Below are positions 33,573 through 45,865 of a DNA stretch of 64,000 nt, in pieces. The first letter of the stretch is position 1. Every line of letters starts with the position of its first letter. Where the stretch lies: assembly GCA_009746045.1 (NCBI GenBank), contig RPFO01000164.1:3377874-3441873 (forward strand). Reading direction: 5' to 3'. This stretch comes from Mesostigma viride (Eukaryota; Streptophyta; Mesostigmatophyceae; Mesostigmatales; Mesostigmataceae). The notes below the pieces were generated by a model. The model did not search any database and was not told the origin of the DNA. It worked only from the letters and a program-made list of their open reading frames with translations. A program made the translations under genes and the position numbers.

Positions 33573-35690
33573 GTGCTCCCGTTGGGGAGTCACATATGAA
33601 TGGATGGATGGACAAACAATCCTACCGTTTCTGTTGTATCTATCTAATGCCTAAACTAACAAGCCAAGGGACATGCCATGTAGCAGGTAGTGCCAAGCCC
33701 TAGCGGTCACGCCGGGCGTCCATACCATGGTGGGAGACGCGCTTCTTCCCGACTGTGGGGGGATCATTGTCCTACAACCTGGGCCCAGATGGCCTTGTCC
33801 TGCATCTTTTTCCATATTAAGTGAGACAACTATATCACGGAGAGGCCTAAGTCCCCCATGTCCTCTACAAGCTGCTCCTGGATCGTGCGGCCAGCTCGGT
33901 GTGTCAGATCGCCGGGCCCATCCCACATAAAGAGGTGCCTACCTCACTGTGCGGGCCGCAGCCCTGCGGTTGGGCCCCGTGGCGTGTCTAGCAGGTTGGT
34001 GCGAGCCAAGTGCCCGGCGAGCTGTAATATATGCTGTTTGATAGTGCTAGTGATAAGTGGCATGCCCAAATACAAATCTTCTCTACGATGTGGACTGCAT
34101 ATCCTACCCTTAAAATCGATCTCAACATGTTGGTACGTGACGGCGCCGTCCAGCTTCTTCTCGAGTGCGTCGGTGAGGGTCCACGTCTCGGCGCTGTCAG
34201 CGAGCACCGGGAGAACCAGGACCTTGAAGAGGTCCTGCTTCTTGTGCCTGCCCAAGGGCCGGCGCCAAAGGGCCCGGTGTTGGCGGAGAGCGTGCCAGGC
34301 GAGGGAGATGCGATGCTCAACATCAGCCGCACTGCTGGGGAGCAGGCTGCCCAGCAGCCTGACGCTGGGCCGGTAAGGGATGCGGGAGCCATCAAGGAGG
34401 AAGAGGTCTTGCGGATTGTCGAGACTGACCGCCAGGGCCTCTATCTTCTTGCTGATCTCGAGCCCCACCACGCGGGCCTCAATGGCCAGGAAGTCAAGCC
34501 AGGTCTGCACGTGCTCTGTACCCTCGAGGAGGGTGGTGTCCTCGGCGTAAATAATTTCCGCTAGAATGATCTGCGTGTCAGCCCCACCGTGCCAACGCCA
34601 GTTGGCGACCAACACCCCGGGTTCCCTGCGCGTCACGCGAGCAAACCGCTTGCGCGCCTGCATCATCCGGTAGTCGACCACAATGATGAACAAGTATGGC
34701 GAGGGCACGCAGCCCTGCCACACGCCCTTTTGGGGAGGGCATGGCGGCGTGGACCCGTACGAAGTGAACACTGAGGTGGTGGACCCTTCATACAGTGTGC
34801 GTATGACCGCAATGAGGGGCCCGGGAACCCGGAACAGAGCCAGAATGTGCCACAACGCAGACCAGAAGATCCAATCGAAGGCCTTGATAAAGTACACCAG
34901 CACCAGGTGCAAAGGGGACTCATCAGGCCGGAGAAGTTGCATTCCTCCACGAGGCGGCGAGGCGCTAAGAGCGCATGTACAGTGTTGCGACCGGGAGGAA
35001 AGCCCAACTGGGTTTTGCAGAGGTATCCGACCAGGGCAGTGCGCGGACTGTTCAGGATGAGCCGCGCGAGGAGCTTGAGGGCTGCACTTTGGATGCAACC
35101 CCCCCCCGTAGTTGCCCGTAGTTGCCCGGGTCACCAGGCGACAGTTTTTGTACAACGTGGTTCTGAAGCTGCGTTGACAGGTTGCAGGGGGCGGTTGCGC
35201 CGACAGCAGCAGGCGGTTGCAGAGGTCTCGGAAGAGTAGCATTACTCCCGTGTCCTCGAACACTGCTGCGATTTTCACGACCGCAGCCGGAATCTCGTTA
35301 GAGCCGGCGGCCGCGTCATAGCGGAGACGTTGGACTGCGTCGGTAACCTCCTCGGAGGCGAAAGGAGGCAGGTCTGACGGTTTGGCGAGCGGGCCGGCCA
35401 GCGGGGGGGCCAGGTAGTCCACCGCTGAGGAGGGCGCGGCCGGGAGGTCGGCTGGGCCGCCGGCCTGGGCGGCCAGGCGGGCGGCGGCGGCGGGTGGCAG
35501 GGGCGGGGGTGGCGCTGCCGTCCCCAGGACGTCGATGATGGCTGTGGCCCAGGTGCGGAGCCTTACTAGCCCCAGCCATGGCTGCATCCACCGCTTCAAC
35601 CGCCTCTGTTACAAGTGAGGACTTCTCGGCGTCACCAACGGGCCGATCAGTAATCCGGGTGTTGACGCAATCCCTGACCCGGAGTCCCCG
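33573..35690 (-). mobile_element. LINE, second subfamily, RT-containing and catalytically decayed
   Basis: Minus strand 35599 to 33944 is open for about 550 codons. RT features: VQRLRYDAAAGSNEIPAAVV, YFIKAFDWIFW, GVWQGCVPSPYLF, EIIYAEDTTLLEGTEHVQTW, LDGSRIPYRPSVRLLGSLLP. Motif A has Tyr where Asp is expected (VYFIKAFD against VDYIKAFD in the other LINE), and motif C is YAED instead of YADD; both changes should abolish catalysis. The RT1-2 region is frameshifted (GFPPGRNTVHALLAPRRLVE is in another frame). The 3' end has a TAGATAGAT/CCATCCATC UTR and ends in GTGACTCCCCAACGGGAGC (minus strand). The 5' limit is approximate; it lies against the truncated 3' end of pseudokinase gene 2. Confidence 0.8.
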
Positions 35691-35698
35691 ACATCTCC

Positions 35699-38600
35699 TC
35701 AGTCACTCAAGCCTCTGCCATGTGAGCTACCACCAGGACTACGGTCACCCACTGGTATGTCATGTGCAGAAGCAGAGCCCGTTTCTTGCGGTGCCCCCAA
35801 TTCCTCTCGCAGGTTCAGGGGATCGGACTTGCGCCGCTCGAGCTTGCTCTTGATCTTCTCCTTGGCTTTGCCAAACCAGCCCTTGCCGCTGCCGCGAGGA
35901 CTTCGGGGGCTTCCACACTCTTGGCTCTCGCTGCCATTCAGCGCATCCAACTCCACCAAACTTGCAGATGAAAACCGGACCAGTGACGACGGGGACCCAG
36001 GCTGCGACAGACTTGACAGGCATGCTGCCGATGGGGACAGTGGCATCCCCTGGCCTTTCTTGAGAGAGTCGCCCGCGTTCCCGGACTCCTGTGGCGCGAG
36101 AGCGTTACAGGAGGAGCTCGTGACGATGGACGGGGACCTTGGCGATCCCTTGCTGGAGACCGGGGAGGAAACGCCCGGCGAGAGGTTGCCCCTGGGAGAC
36201 GGCAGCAGGCAGTCCTGGCCGGACTCCCAGATGCTCTCCGGCAGGGACTTGACCGCGTCGGGGATGATGACAGCCGCCAGCTCACACAACTTGGTGAGGC
36301 ACGCGCGCATGGACGGCCGCTTGGAGGGCGTGGCGGCGGTGCACCAGAGCGCCACGTTGAGCAGAACCTTGACCATGCCGATGGGCCACTGGATGTCCGG
36401 CAGGCACAGCGCGTCCAGCTTGGGCTCAGGGTCCTCGTCCTTGGCGTCCCTGAAGATGTTGAGCACTCTGCAAGGACAAGGGGGTTGTGGGGCAAGATTA
36501 CTAGCCTTGCCTATGGTGAGACAATGCATTATCGGTTATGGGTGCACCTGAGTATATCATCTGCACGCACAAACTCTTGAACTGGCACGATGTTAGTAAC
36601 ACAAATGATTCTTATCATTATAAAAATGTCGTTATCCCATCCATTCAGGGAAAGTGCAAAAATTCAGAAATGACGTCAGCCCATGCCAGTCCACTCCCGT
36701 ATCCAATATCAGATACTCCTACAAAGACAACAAAAAGTGAACAGGAAAAAATAGCAATTAAGGAACTGAAAAAGCATCCAGTAAGCATCCTGCATAATCC
36801 TGTGATAGTAACACACCACATGTGATAGCGTTCATGCGCACCACATGATCTCTTATCCCTCCACACGAAACAAATCAAACTATAATAATATTATAAATAA
36901 ACTATAATAAACGCGGCATGTGCAAACATTCGACGATATTCATGATCCGCTCTGCTAAGCCCCCATGGCTGCACCAACGACAAGCAACCTCAGATGCCTG
37001 CAGTCTTTAAAAATTAACTAGTACTACTTAAGTACATTAACATTTATTAAATTAAATCATTCAATACCCAGCTCTTAAGTTGCTCTAAAGGCTGCTATTG
37101 AGGTAGCAGCCAGCCCTAGCTGTGAGCATCGCCACCTTGTACATCTTACATGTCTTTCAGCAGGGTGCCGTCCGCGCTCTCCAGCGGTTGGCCCGTGACC
37201 AGCTCCATCAGCAGCGTGCCGAAGCTGATTGAGGGGTCGCGCACGTTTCAGGTGGAACAGAAGGTGTCGTGCAAGGTTCCAAACATGGTGGGGCAAAAGA
37301 ATTAACATGGGAACAGGTCAGATCCATCAACCCATGGCTCCTAAAGCGATAAGCGTCTCACGAGCATCAACCCGGGCACAGAGAGGCAGGAGGATCGCGG
37401 CTATAGGCAGGGGGACACAATCAACCCATCACACTTGTAAAACATGACCTAGCTCTTTGCCTTGGCAGGGTGGATGGTACGACAGTGAAAGTTGACACGT
37501 GCAGAGAGCGGTGTTCATTTTATCTGAGTTCCGCGTGCATACGCCACAAACGCCATTCGTGTGAATGGCACGCGTGTTGGGTCGGTAGCGGGGGAGACGG
37601 CATAAAACTTGTGACACCGCCTTCTCTGAGCTATCTGCTCACTTTATAGACTTGTCGCGGTGGGCTCAAAGGGGGTCGATCTGCTGCCTGTAGCATACGT
37701 CACCTACAACATGTGAGGTGCTTGTGCTACATCGGACTAGAGTAGTAGGGGACTGGCGTTGTGCCGGTACTAGTGCCTACTGCCACACATGCCCCGCCTT
37801 TTGTGGTACTGGCATGCGTGCCACAGCGCGGGCGCGGCACCTTGTTGCCATGTGATCTGTCATGCATGTGCACACGTACTTAAGGTAAGGGTCCTATGCC
37901 AGACACCCCGTAACCATAACATGGAATAATATACAGTGCTGACCTGGGGGCACCCAAACAATGATTTTGCTATGAAAATGGGATGTATGGGGGACCATCC
38001 CACCCACTGATGGGGGGTATATACCCCTTTCAGTGACCGGTATCACGCAAAAACGGACAAAAGACGCTACTTTAGGGGCATATCCCCTAGGGCCATCAGG
38101 GCAAAGTTACTCATGTTTCAATATATTTCCATATACTGTCGTTTAAATTGAGGTCGCCTACCTCATTGGAGCCCCGGAATGTTGAGTATTGTTAAAGTAA
38201 TTATGTTTCCCCTAAAAACAGCACTTTTTGAGGCTGCAAAAAATAAATCAAATTATAGACACATATTTAGAGCCTGGGGAGACAAAATCAAATACTACAC
38301 GTATCGACAACTAATGCCACAAATTTTGAGCTGATGCTGAGTACAGACGTGGAAGTAATTAATTTTGGCACTTGGCCACCTGTGCAGACACTAAGGAAGG
38401 CAATCGTGAGTATTAGCTAAGGCACACTAACACTTCCTATGCCATCCAAAAGGCTCCTGACCATGCTCAATTCGACCACAACGAACAAAAAGGTGGCTGG
38501 GGCACGTCATGTGCCCTTGCCTTACCCCGGCACGGGCAACCTGTTGCGTGTGTGCACAACAATAAGGCGGGTATCTATAAATGCCAAGCCAACACTTCTA

Positions 38601-41600
38601 AAGCATATATTCCAGGTTTATGTGTGAGCATCATACCAAAACCAAGCTGTCCGAATTCAAACACACCCTAGAAAGCCATATCCACGTATTACCCAACCAA
38701 TAGTAACAACAGACAGTCCACGGAGAAAGCATAAGTATCGTAAATGCTGCGTGCCAGGGCTTCTTACCATGGTTACCTTGCCTTGCTAGCATGTGATAGG
38801 GCTCTCCCATTTAAGTGGGAGAAAGGCCAACAAGACAACGATAACCCCTACCTACGTGCAGTTCCACCCATGCAGTATGCCCCTCAAAACAACCCCTGCC
38901 ACCTTTCTTTCCAGCGCAACTGTTAGCTAAGAAACAACCTAAAGCTGGTGAGCCTCTAACCACAATGAAGCCGCTGCTAAGAAAGACTGCGCCAATATTC
39001 ACAAACAACAAACTGAGTGCTGTTAGCAATCTCCTTCCAAGAAACCACTCAACAAATCCCTGACAACTTGACGACATGCCACGGCTCCGCTTTGACACGT
39101 CCCAGCCATGCAATGTAGATGAAAACACTAAAAGATGCCAGGAATCTGCGATGCGCAGCGCGGAATGGCATGGTACCTGGCGCTAACTGCACGGAAAGAA
39201 GCCGAAAACTGCCGTTGATAACCCATAAAGGAAGCGAAACATTCATGAGGTGACGCTGAGCACACGACCGTACCATTACCGGCATGGTCCTTCGCCCAGC
39301 GGCGCAAGAAAGAACAACCTTCCATGGAATGATAAGACGCCCATCCCGCGAGCCTGGAGAGGGTCTTACCGAGAATGACGGAACGCTTGCCGAAACCCAG
39401 CAATTTTTTTAAAGCTTTACTAATAGCAATTTAAACTCATCCTTGACGCTAATCGAAGCCAAAAAAAACTGACAATCACCGCCGCCAGCGTGCATTCTAA
39501 TTTATTTCTCTCGACGAAATTTTCAGATTGGACCCCCATGGCGATGGTCATCAATAAAATCATCGACACGGCAAAAAACGCGAACTCCGCTACGAAGTAG
39601 TATCATTTACTCATCGTCTTTAAGATTCGCTCAGTTTCTCTGCATTCCGCTAGCTATCTTTTTCTAGTCTGCCTGAAAGCACGTCGCCATGGCCAGCTCC
39701 GGTAGGGGTGCGCACACCGTGAACAACTTTTTCACGGTACGGATGGGTACCACGAATTTTTTCGGCGCCAAAAAATTCGCGCCAGGACCGTCACCTCAAG
39801 AGTGGTGCGGTGGACGTTGGGAGGCCTTTTTGCAGCTCCCACCCACCCCACCCTCGCTGCTGTTGGCGGACAAGATTGGACCAAGGGGGCATGTGCTGGG
39901 CTCCAGCATGGTGAACTGGCCTTAGTAACTTGACAATGGCTTGTACAATGATTTTGAGGGTGTGGCTAAGCTCCAGTGAAAAGCCTGCACACACAATTAC
40001 TGTCATAAAATTGTTTCTCATGATAGGAAGGCACTCCAATGGACCTTAGCTTCAGCACCTATTCATTGGTACAATGGCAACAGGCTCCCAGAATCGGCCA
40101 ATGCACATAACAGTGACAACATGTCCAGAACAGCAAAATTTCTATAACTCCTACTTCGTAAAAGTAAATATCCTACTACTCGGGAGTTGAGTGACTAGTC
40201 CCTAGTTGGTACTCCTACTCCTAGGTTGCTAGCCCTACTCCCTACATAGGAGTTGAAGCTCACCCATATGTGTCCCCGGATTCAGCCGCGTGCAAGTCCG
40301 TCTGGGCAACCTCCGGTGCCTCCCACGGCTGGCCCGCAACATCCTGTGGGATAAAATCCCCAAGCCGGCAACGCTTGCCCACCATGCCCACGTTGAAGGC
40401 GCAGACCGCTCCGTGCAGGATGGGCGGCTGCTGCTCGTGGAGGAACGTGACGGCCGAGGCCACCTGCAGGATAGCGTACATGCGCTGCTCTTTGCTGAAG
40501 GTGAAGCGTGCGCACATGCCCTCCGCCCTGCGGCAAGCGGAGAAATGAAGAGCCGCAGAACATTTGGAAGAAAAAATGAGAAAGGCCTACTTCAGAAAAT
40601 ACCACACACACCGTGGAGTGGCGATGGCTCGGCAACACGGCTACATGGCAGTGAGGTACAGGGCAGTGAGGTACAGAACATAGGATATTGACAAGGCATG
40701 CGTAACCGTTTGTTTGTTGGTCCACGAGGTACACCAACACTGCTCACTCTCCTACGAAATGAGGCGTCCTGATTGAAGTGACTTGTGCCCACAACAAAGG
40801 GAACGGAAGGGTTAAGACGGCTTATTACAGGCACACCCTCCTTTGCTTGGCATCACCTTCGGATACCCCCGCCCCGCCAATGCTCACCTCTCCTTGCCCT
40901 TGCGGTGTTTGTCCAGCACATTAGCGAGCGTGCCCGCCACAAACTCGTGTACCATGGCGCGCTCCTTGTTGTCAATAATCACGCCCAGCGTGCGAATGAG
41001 GCAGCCATGGCGCAGGTCGTACAGCCGCTGGGCCTCAGCCACAATGTCCTCGTCAGCGGCCATGTTCAGTGGGTAAGGGAGCATCCTTTTAACAAGCACC
41101 TGTGCAGGAAGAGGCAGCAGGTGATGGGAGCAGGAGTGCAGCGAAAAAGATTACAGAAGAAAGCGGCCACTTTACAACTGCAAGTTAGCGAGCGCAACAA
41201 GGGCCTGCCGAAGAGTAGACCACTTCTGACTTGCACGTCAACGGTCAAGTGACCCGGAAACTCGGTTTCGCAGTGATTCCACTGTACAGTCTATGGTAGC
41301 TGGTTTATCATGGAATCAGCTTGACACAACACCCTAAATATGGTGTACGCCTAAATATGCTGAACGCTCTGGAAGCCTGAGCACAAGTGCAGGCCTGCAG
41401 CAGAATAGAGAAAAACATCAGTCCAAAAAGACATACTGTGAGTACAAACTACGGGTGGGTGGGGGGGTGGAGGGGGATGCTTGCATCTCTACTACAACAT
41501 TTTTCCAAAGCAAAAGTATACTTTGTCCTGCTTTTCCACACCAAGTCTCTGTGCTTAGTAGCGTTGAGACAAAAAGCGCAGGCTTGACAGCACAAGGATC

Positions 41601-43217
41601 TGTTCCATAGACATCCCCTCAAGGATCTGCCTCTGGACTGTCCGCGTTACCGACTCGTTCCGGCGGATGGGAACAGCATGGAGAAAATACGCCAGGATCC
41701 CAAACTCATACACATCCCACCTGCGTCCCCTTTAGCTTCCCCTGGTAGATGCGGGAGCGCGCCTCCTTGAAGAACTCCATGTGCAGCGAGCGCGCGAGTC
41801 CCTCAATGCCCGGGAAGGTGAGGACGGGCACCCGCGGGCCCAGCTCCACCAGCAGCTCATCCACTCCCAGGGGAGGCGGCAAGCTCACATTGCCGCTCCA
41901 GCCACGAGACAGCCGTCTCTCCTTCTTGGCTTGCTGAGCGATTGGGACGAGCAGGGCCAAGAGGGACGGCGTGGTGGCATCGGGTGGCACAGACAGCATG
42001 GGGAGCAGCAGCATGACAGGCACATTCGAGTAGGTGAGACCCGGAATAGGCAGGAACCAAAAGAATCCATGACAGGGCGGCAACGATTGATAACCTGATC
42101 GCAGGCGGGTAATTGCAAATGGAACGTTTTTGAAAATCATACACACTACGGGGAAAGGAAAAGAAAAAGAGCTCCTTCAAGTAAAAACACAGCTTTCAAC
42201 TGGGCTTATACACTGCCAAAGAAGCATCAAAATGACATGTGCAAACATGATAACATGGACTTTCAATTTTTGGACATTTTGCAGCAAGCCACCACACTTG
42301 CTGCAAGATACACAAGGTTATGGTCACAAAAACTTATGGCTCAGGAGGATTCCACCATAAAGCTCCTCATTTGCCAATAATCATGTGCTGCACAGTGGCA
42401 GGAGCGGCCACTTCTAGAAAATGTCAAGGCAAACCACATATAAGAGTGACAAATATATAACATATTCAAGTAATAGATGTGCAAGGTTTCCTCTCCTAGA
42501 AAAATCACATCCTTACAGTCCCACCTAGACTTGAATGTTCCTGACTTCTCAGACAACCCCTTGCGTAGTTAGAAGTATTCAACTGCCAGGCAACAGTGGC
42601 TGGACACGTTCATGAAAACTGGATTTTCTTTGAAGCGCAGTCTACATTTTCTTTGAAGCGCAGTCAAGGATGCTGTTATGTCACTTATATGACCCATGCC
42701 AGTATGTTGTCAAACCCTCTTTCCACCCCATTTTGCAAACCGCTGCTGACACATTCATGACGAGACTCAACCCCGTATTCCTATTTTCCTAGCTAGCCGG
42801 CACATGGTGTAAACCATAAGAACACCCCCGGCAAATACCTGACGTTTAATCACGATTCAACAGCTGAATTCAAACAGTAAAATAATCAACGATAACGGTT
42901 TAGCGCGTTCCGACTTCAGCAACAACCATCCAGCCATGTAATATCGTTCACCAGCCCACGCACCGGCTCCTCGAAAATGAGTTCCATTTTGTGAACTTAG
43001 AGGCTACGCACTAGGTGTACTGCGTACTGTCGATGTTGTCCGAAATGCTCGTAGAATGGTCGACAATAACTAAGTGCCATGATGACATTTTTAGACAAAC
43101 ATCCATGCTCGACTCTCGCTGGTATCAGTCTCTAGCTGCAAGTTACAGCTGCTGTTGTACTGCAGGCCAGCTTACCGCTTTCACATTTGCAGCAAATCTG
43201 TCGAGCTCAGCTGCCAT
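35699..43217 (-). CDS. pseudokinase paralogue, short form (gene 2)
   Basis: Exons, 5' to 3' on the minus strand: 43217-43176, 41933-41721, 41099-40888, 40527-40264, 37224-37150, 36467-35699; all junctions in phase, about 524 aa. Exons 1, 3, 4 and 5 have exactly the lengths of gene 1 (42, 212, 264, 75 nt). Seen: MAAELDRFAANVKA, VDELLVELGPRVPVL, LVKRMLPYPLNM, LHGAVCAFNVGMVGKRCRLG, GQPWEAPEVA, YGFGTLLMELVTGQPLESAD, ALWCTAATPSKRPSM, GWFGKAKEKIKSKLERRKSD. As in gene 1, the catalytic HRD Asp is absent. The reading frame stops about 60 codons after ALWCT..GWFGKAK would predict a long charged tail; the coiled-coil and ARM exons of gene 1 are missing, and a LINE lies directly downstream. Probably truncated by that insertion, or a natural short isoform. 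Confidence 0.75.
37225..40263 (-). other. 3-kb intron of pseudokinase gene 2
   Basis: The equivalent intron in gene 1 is only 173 bp (12394-12566), so about 2.9 kb was gained here. A plus-strand ATG frame at 39689-39925 (MASSGRGAHTVNNFFTVRMG) is open but unrecognised. A GGGGGGTATATACCCCTTTC palindromic block lies at about 38012. No terminal repeats were resolved. Confidence 0.5.
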
Positions 43218-45865
43218 TGCAGCAATCGCAAGTACGAGAAGGGGCTCGCCGAAAATGTTGGCGTTGTGCAGAAATGAACTGTGCGCCTGGCAGAAAATAC
43301 TAAAAAATTGCGGTGCCGGCCTCAAGTATCAACGCAGCTAGCCGTACAGAACGTAGACTCCGAATGAAGACGTTAATGCCGTGCACAGTGCCTAGGATTA
43401 ATCTCATTACATTATAAGGAAGCCTCCACCATGATTCACGAACTCGGCATTTCTAAGCGGCTGTCGATGGTTAAAAGGCTTGGGTACCTCGCTTCCGGCT
43501 CGGCGGCCAGCTAGCAGCGCCTAGCTAGCTAGCTAGGCTATCTCATGCACTAAAAAATGGACGTCGGGCGCCAGAAATGCCAGTTGTTGTTGTTGTTGTT
43601 GTTTCCCACGCCGCACATGGGCAGCAGGAAATCTCAGGAAATGCCAGTACTCAATAGAAATGTCGCTTGCTTGCGCCTACTTGTAATTGGTTTTGCATGC
43701 GTTGCCGTGCAGTTGCGGTGAGCTTCTCGCATGGGCCCTGTGTAAAATTGACCACCGAGTCAAAGCCCAATCATCATAGGTCATGTCATAGGTGTCATAA
43801 AAGGTAAGGGCAGGGTGGTTTTTGTGGATGCGAAGGCCGCAAGGCGCTCATGTGGGAACCAAGGTGACGCCATCGGCCATGATTGTGATGCATGTGAACC
43901 AGTTTCAGTTCTGTTCAGTTGAACAGCAGTCTCCTAGAATTGCCGGGCCGGGCAATGTGCTTAGGGCGTGCCGGCGCGCCGGCCCCGACCCGGAAACTTT
44001 CCTGGCCTGCCGGGAACGGCATGCCCCCGCCGGGCATCCCCGCCGGGGCCGGCTCTAAAACGAACACTGGGCCTTGACTGGGCTCAAAGTTTCACCTGGG
44101 TTGCGCCCATGCAATGCCCATCCGCCCGACGCGGCGCTGCGTTCTGAATTGCTGGCCTTCAGAAAAGAACTGGAACCACGACAATTTACCCGCGAAACCC
44201 ATGACCGAGGCTGGTGGCTGACTGGTTGTTAGTTGTTAGCTGTGCATGCGCGCGTGCGCGCGCTTGCTGAGCGGGAAGATGCCTTAGATGTCCGCGGACT
44301 GCTTATCTATTCCGCGGATGTCGGAGACCGTCGATAGGGCCTTCGTAGATTGAAAGGTCCTATCTAATGGCAAGCGCCGACCCAGCTGGAAGGTTCCATT
44401 ATAAAACGGGCGTAGAACTCCTGGATGAGATGAGCCGTCGGATGGATCCGAAGTGGACGACGGGCAAGTAATCAATTTCCGCGCCTGAATTGTCCTCGGC
44501 TCCTCGCCAAAATTTATCCCCGCGCTGCTCGGCATAGTTGAAGCTACGGTGCCGGCTCCAGCCGCACGCGCGCGGTGTTCCCGAGTTTATTAGATCGAGG
44601 GATGGTGATCCCTCTAACAACAACCTCAAACCGACAAGAATCCTCTAATTTTCTGTCTCAATGCAGGTACGATACCTTGACGAGTCCTGGCCGCTAGTCC
44701 GCTGCTAATCCATTGTTTTATCTTCCATTCCTTTGCTCGTCACGACCTGACCGTCAGCCATTTGCCTCTCATATGCCGTGTACGTACTGCACCACACCCA
44801 CTTTCCCTCCCCCGTCCCGTCCCCATGCTTATCCAGACGTTGTACTACAATGCAGGCAAAGTTGCTGGCATGACAAAGGCCGGCTGGAGCAGCACCTATT
44901 GCCTCACGATTTCGTGCCTGCTGCTGATAACTGCACTGATTAACGTAAGATTTGGCCATTTCCGGCTAAGCAGCGTGGCTACATTGCCTTACTCTCGGGT
45001 ATCTCTGGCTAGGTAGGAGGTACCAGTCCAACCGTACATGACAGCATACTTTCTTTCCAATGCACTCTGACCCCCGTGACTGGCCGCGTGGACTCTGGCT
45101 AGGGTTCCTTTTGCCTGTTTTAGTTCTTACATGCCCGATGATGTGGGATCGCTTTAGCCAACACACTGGGGAATCCGCTCCGTATGGCCACCTAATCCCT
45201 ACCCTCGCTTCAGGCACGGCTATCATTTGCCGTTCCTGCAGACTTGCCCAGGTTGCAGCGTTAGAGCTGGGGATGTGCGTGAGCCTGGGAGGCCTCAACT
45301 GCATCAACACCGCTACCAAACGGCTTCCTAATGCCGTCGCTACTCACATTTTTCACGTGACCCGTAATGCCAACCTGATGCCGTGTCAAGTGGTTCGCTT
45401 TTCTTTTGCACCATCATTTTGCATGGTTCTGCAGTATCCCCTGAATTGCACGGCCACGTGACAGCACATCGACGCTGTCCTCTCTTGGTACCCTGTTCAC
45501 GGCCAATGTCAGGCACGGTCCCTTCCTAGCACTCGTTTCCCCGGCCCGTTGCCGTTTCCTGCACCGTGATCTCACCTGCCTGCCATCCCGAGTGGCCGCA
45601 CATACGGACAAGCTTCTGCTGATGGAACAAACACCTTGTCTCGGTATGCTGCGGCTTGGGTTTTCCGCACACTAGTAACCCTCGGTGCTCGGCCCGTATC
45701 GTCGGTATGAATGTGATCGCCTGAAACCTGTTTGTACATGCCCCTTCCGTGTCACGGGCTGTGCATGCATACACCATAACCCATCTCGGCTCATCTGCAG
45801 GGTCCACACATCCCTCGTTCTCCAGCACCCCCCACCAACAAACCTTAACCCTGGTCTCAATAAGG
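43218..45865. promoter_or_regulatory. intergenic region between divergent genes
   Basis: Pseudokinase gene 2 starts at 43217 on the minus strand and the methyltransferase frame starts at 45866 on the plus strand. Both promoters and any 5' UTR exons must lie here. A (TGT)n run is at about 43586-43605. An acceptor-like CTACAATGCAG at about 44858 and plus-strand CAG acceptors near 45800 and 45906 hint at upstream methyltransferase exons. No clear TATA box or other element was identified. Confidence 0.35.

Noticed and set aside
32943-33593. A 651-bp DNA transposon with perfect 21-bp terminal inverted repeats
   Set aside because: The two inverted 21-mers are the 3'-terminal signatures of two LINEs in opposite orientation; the same motif ends another LINE at 4371-4388, and no target duplication flanks the segment.
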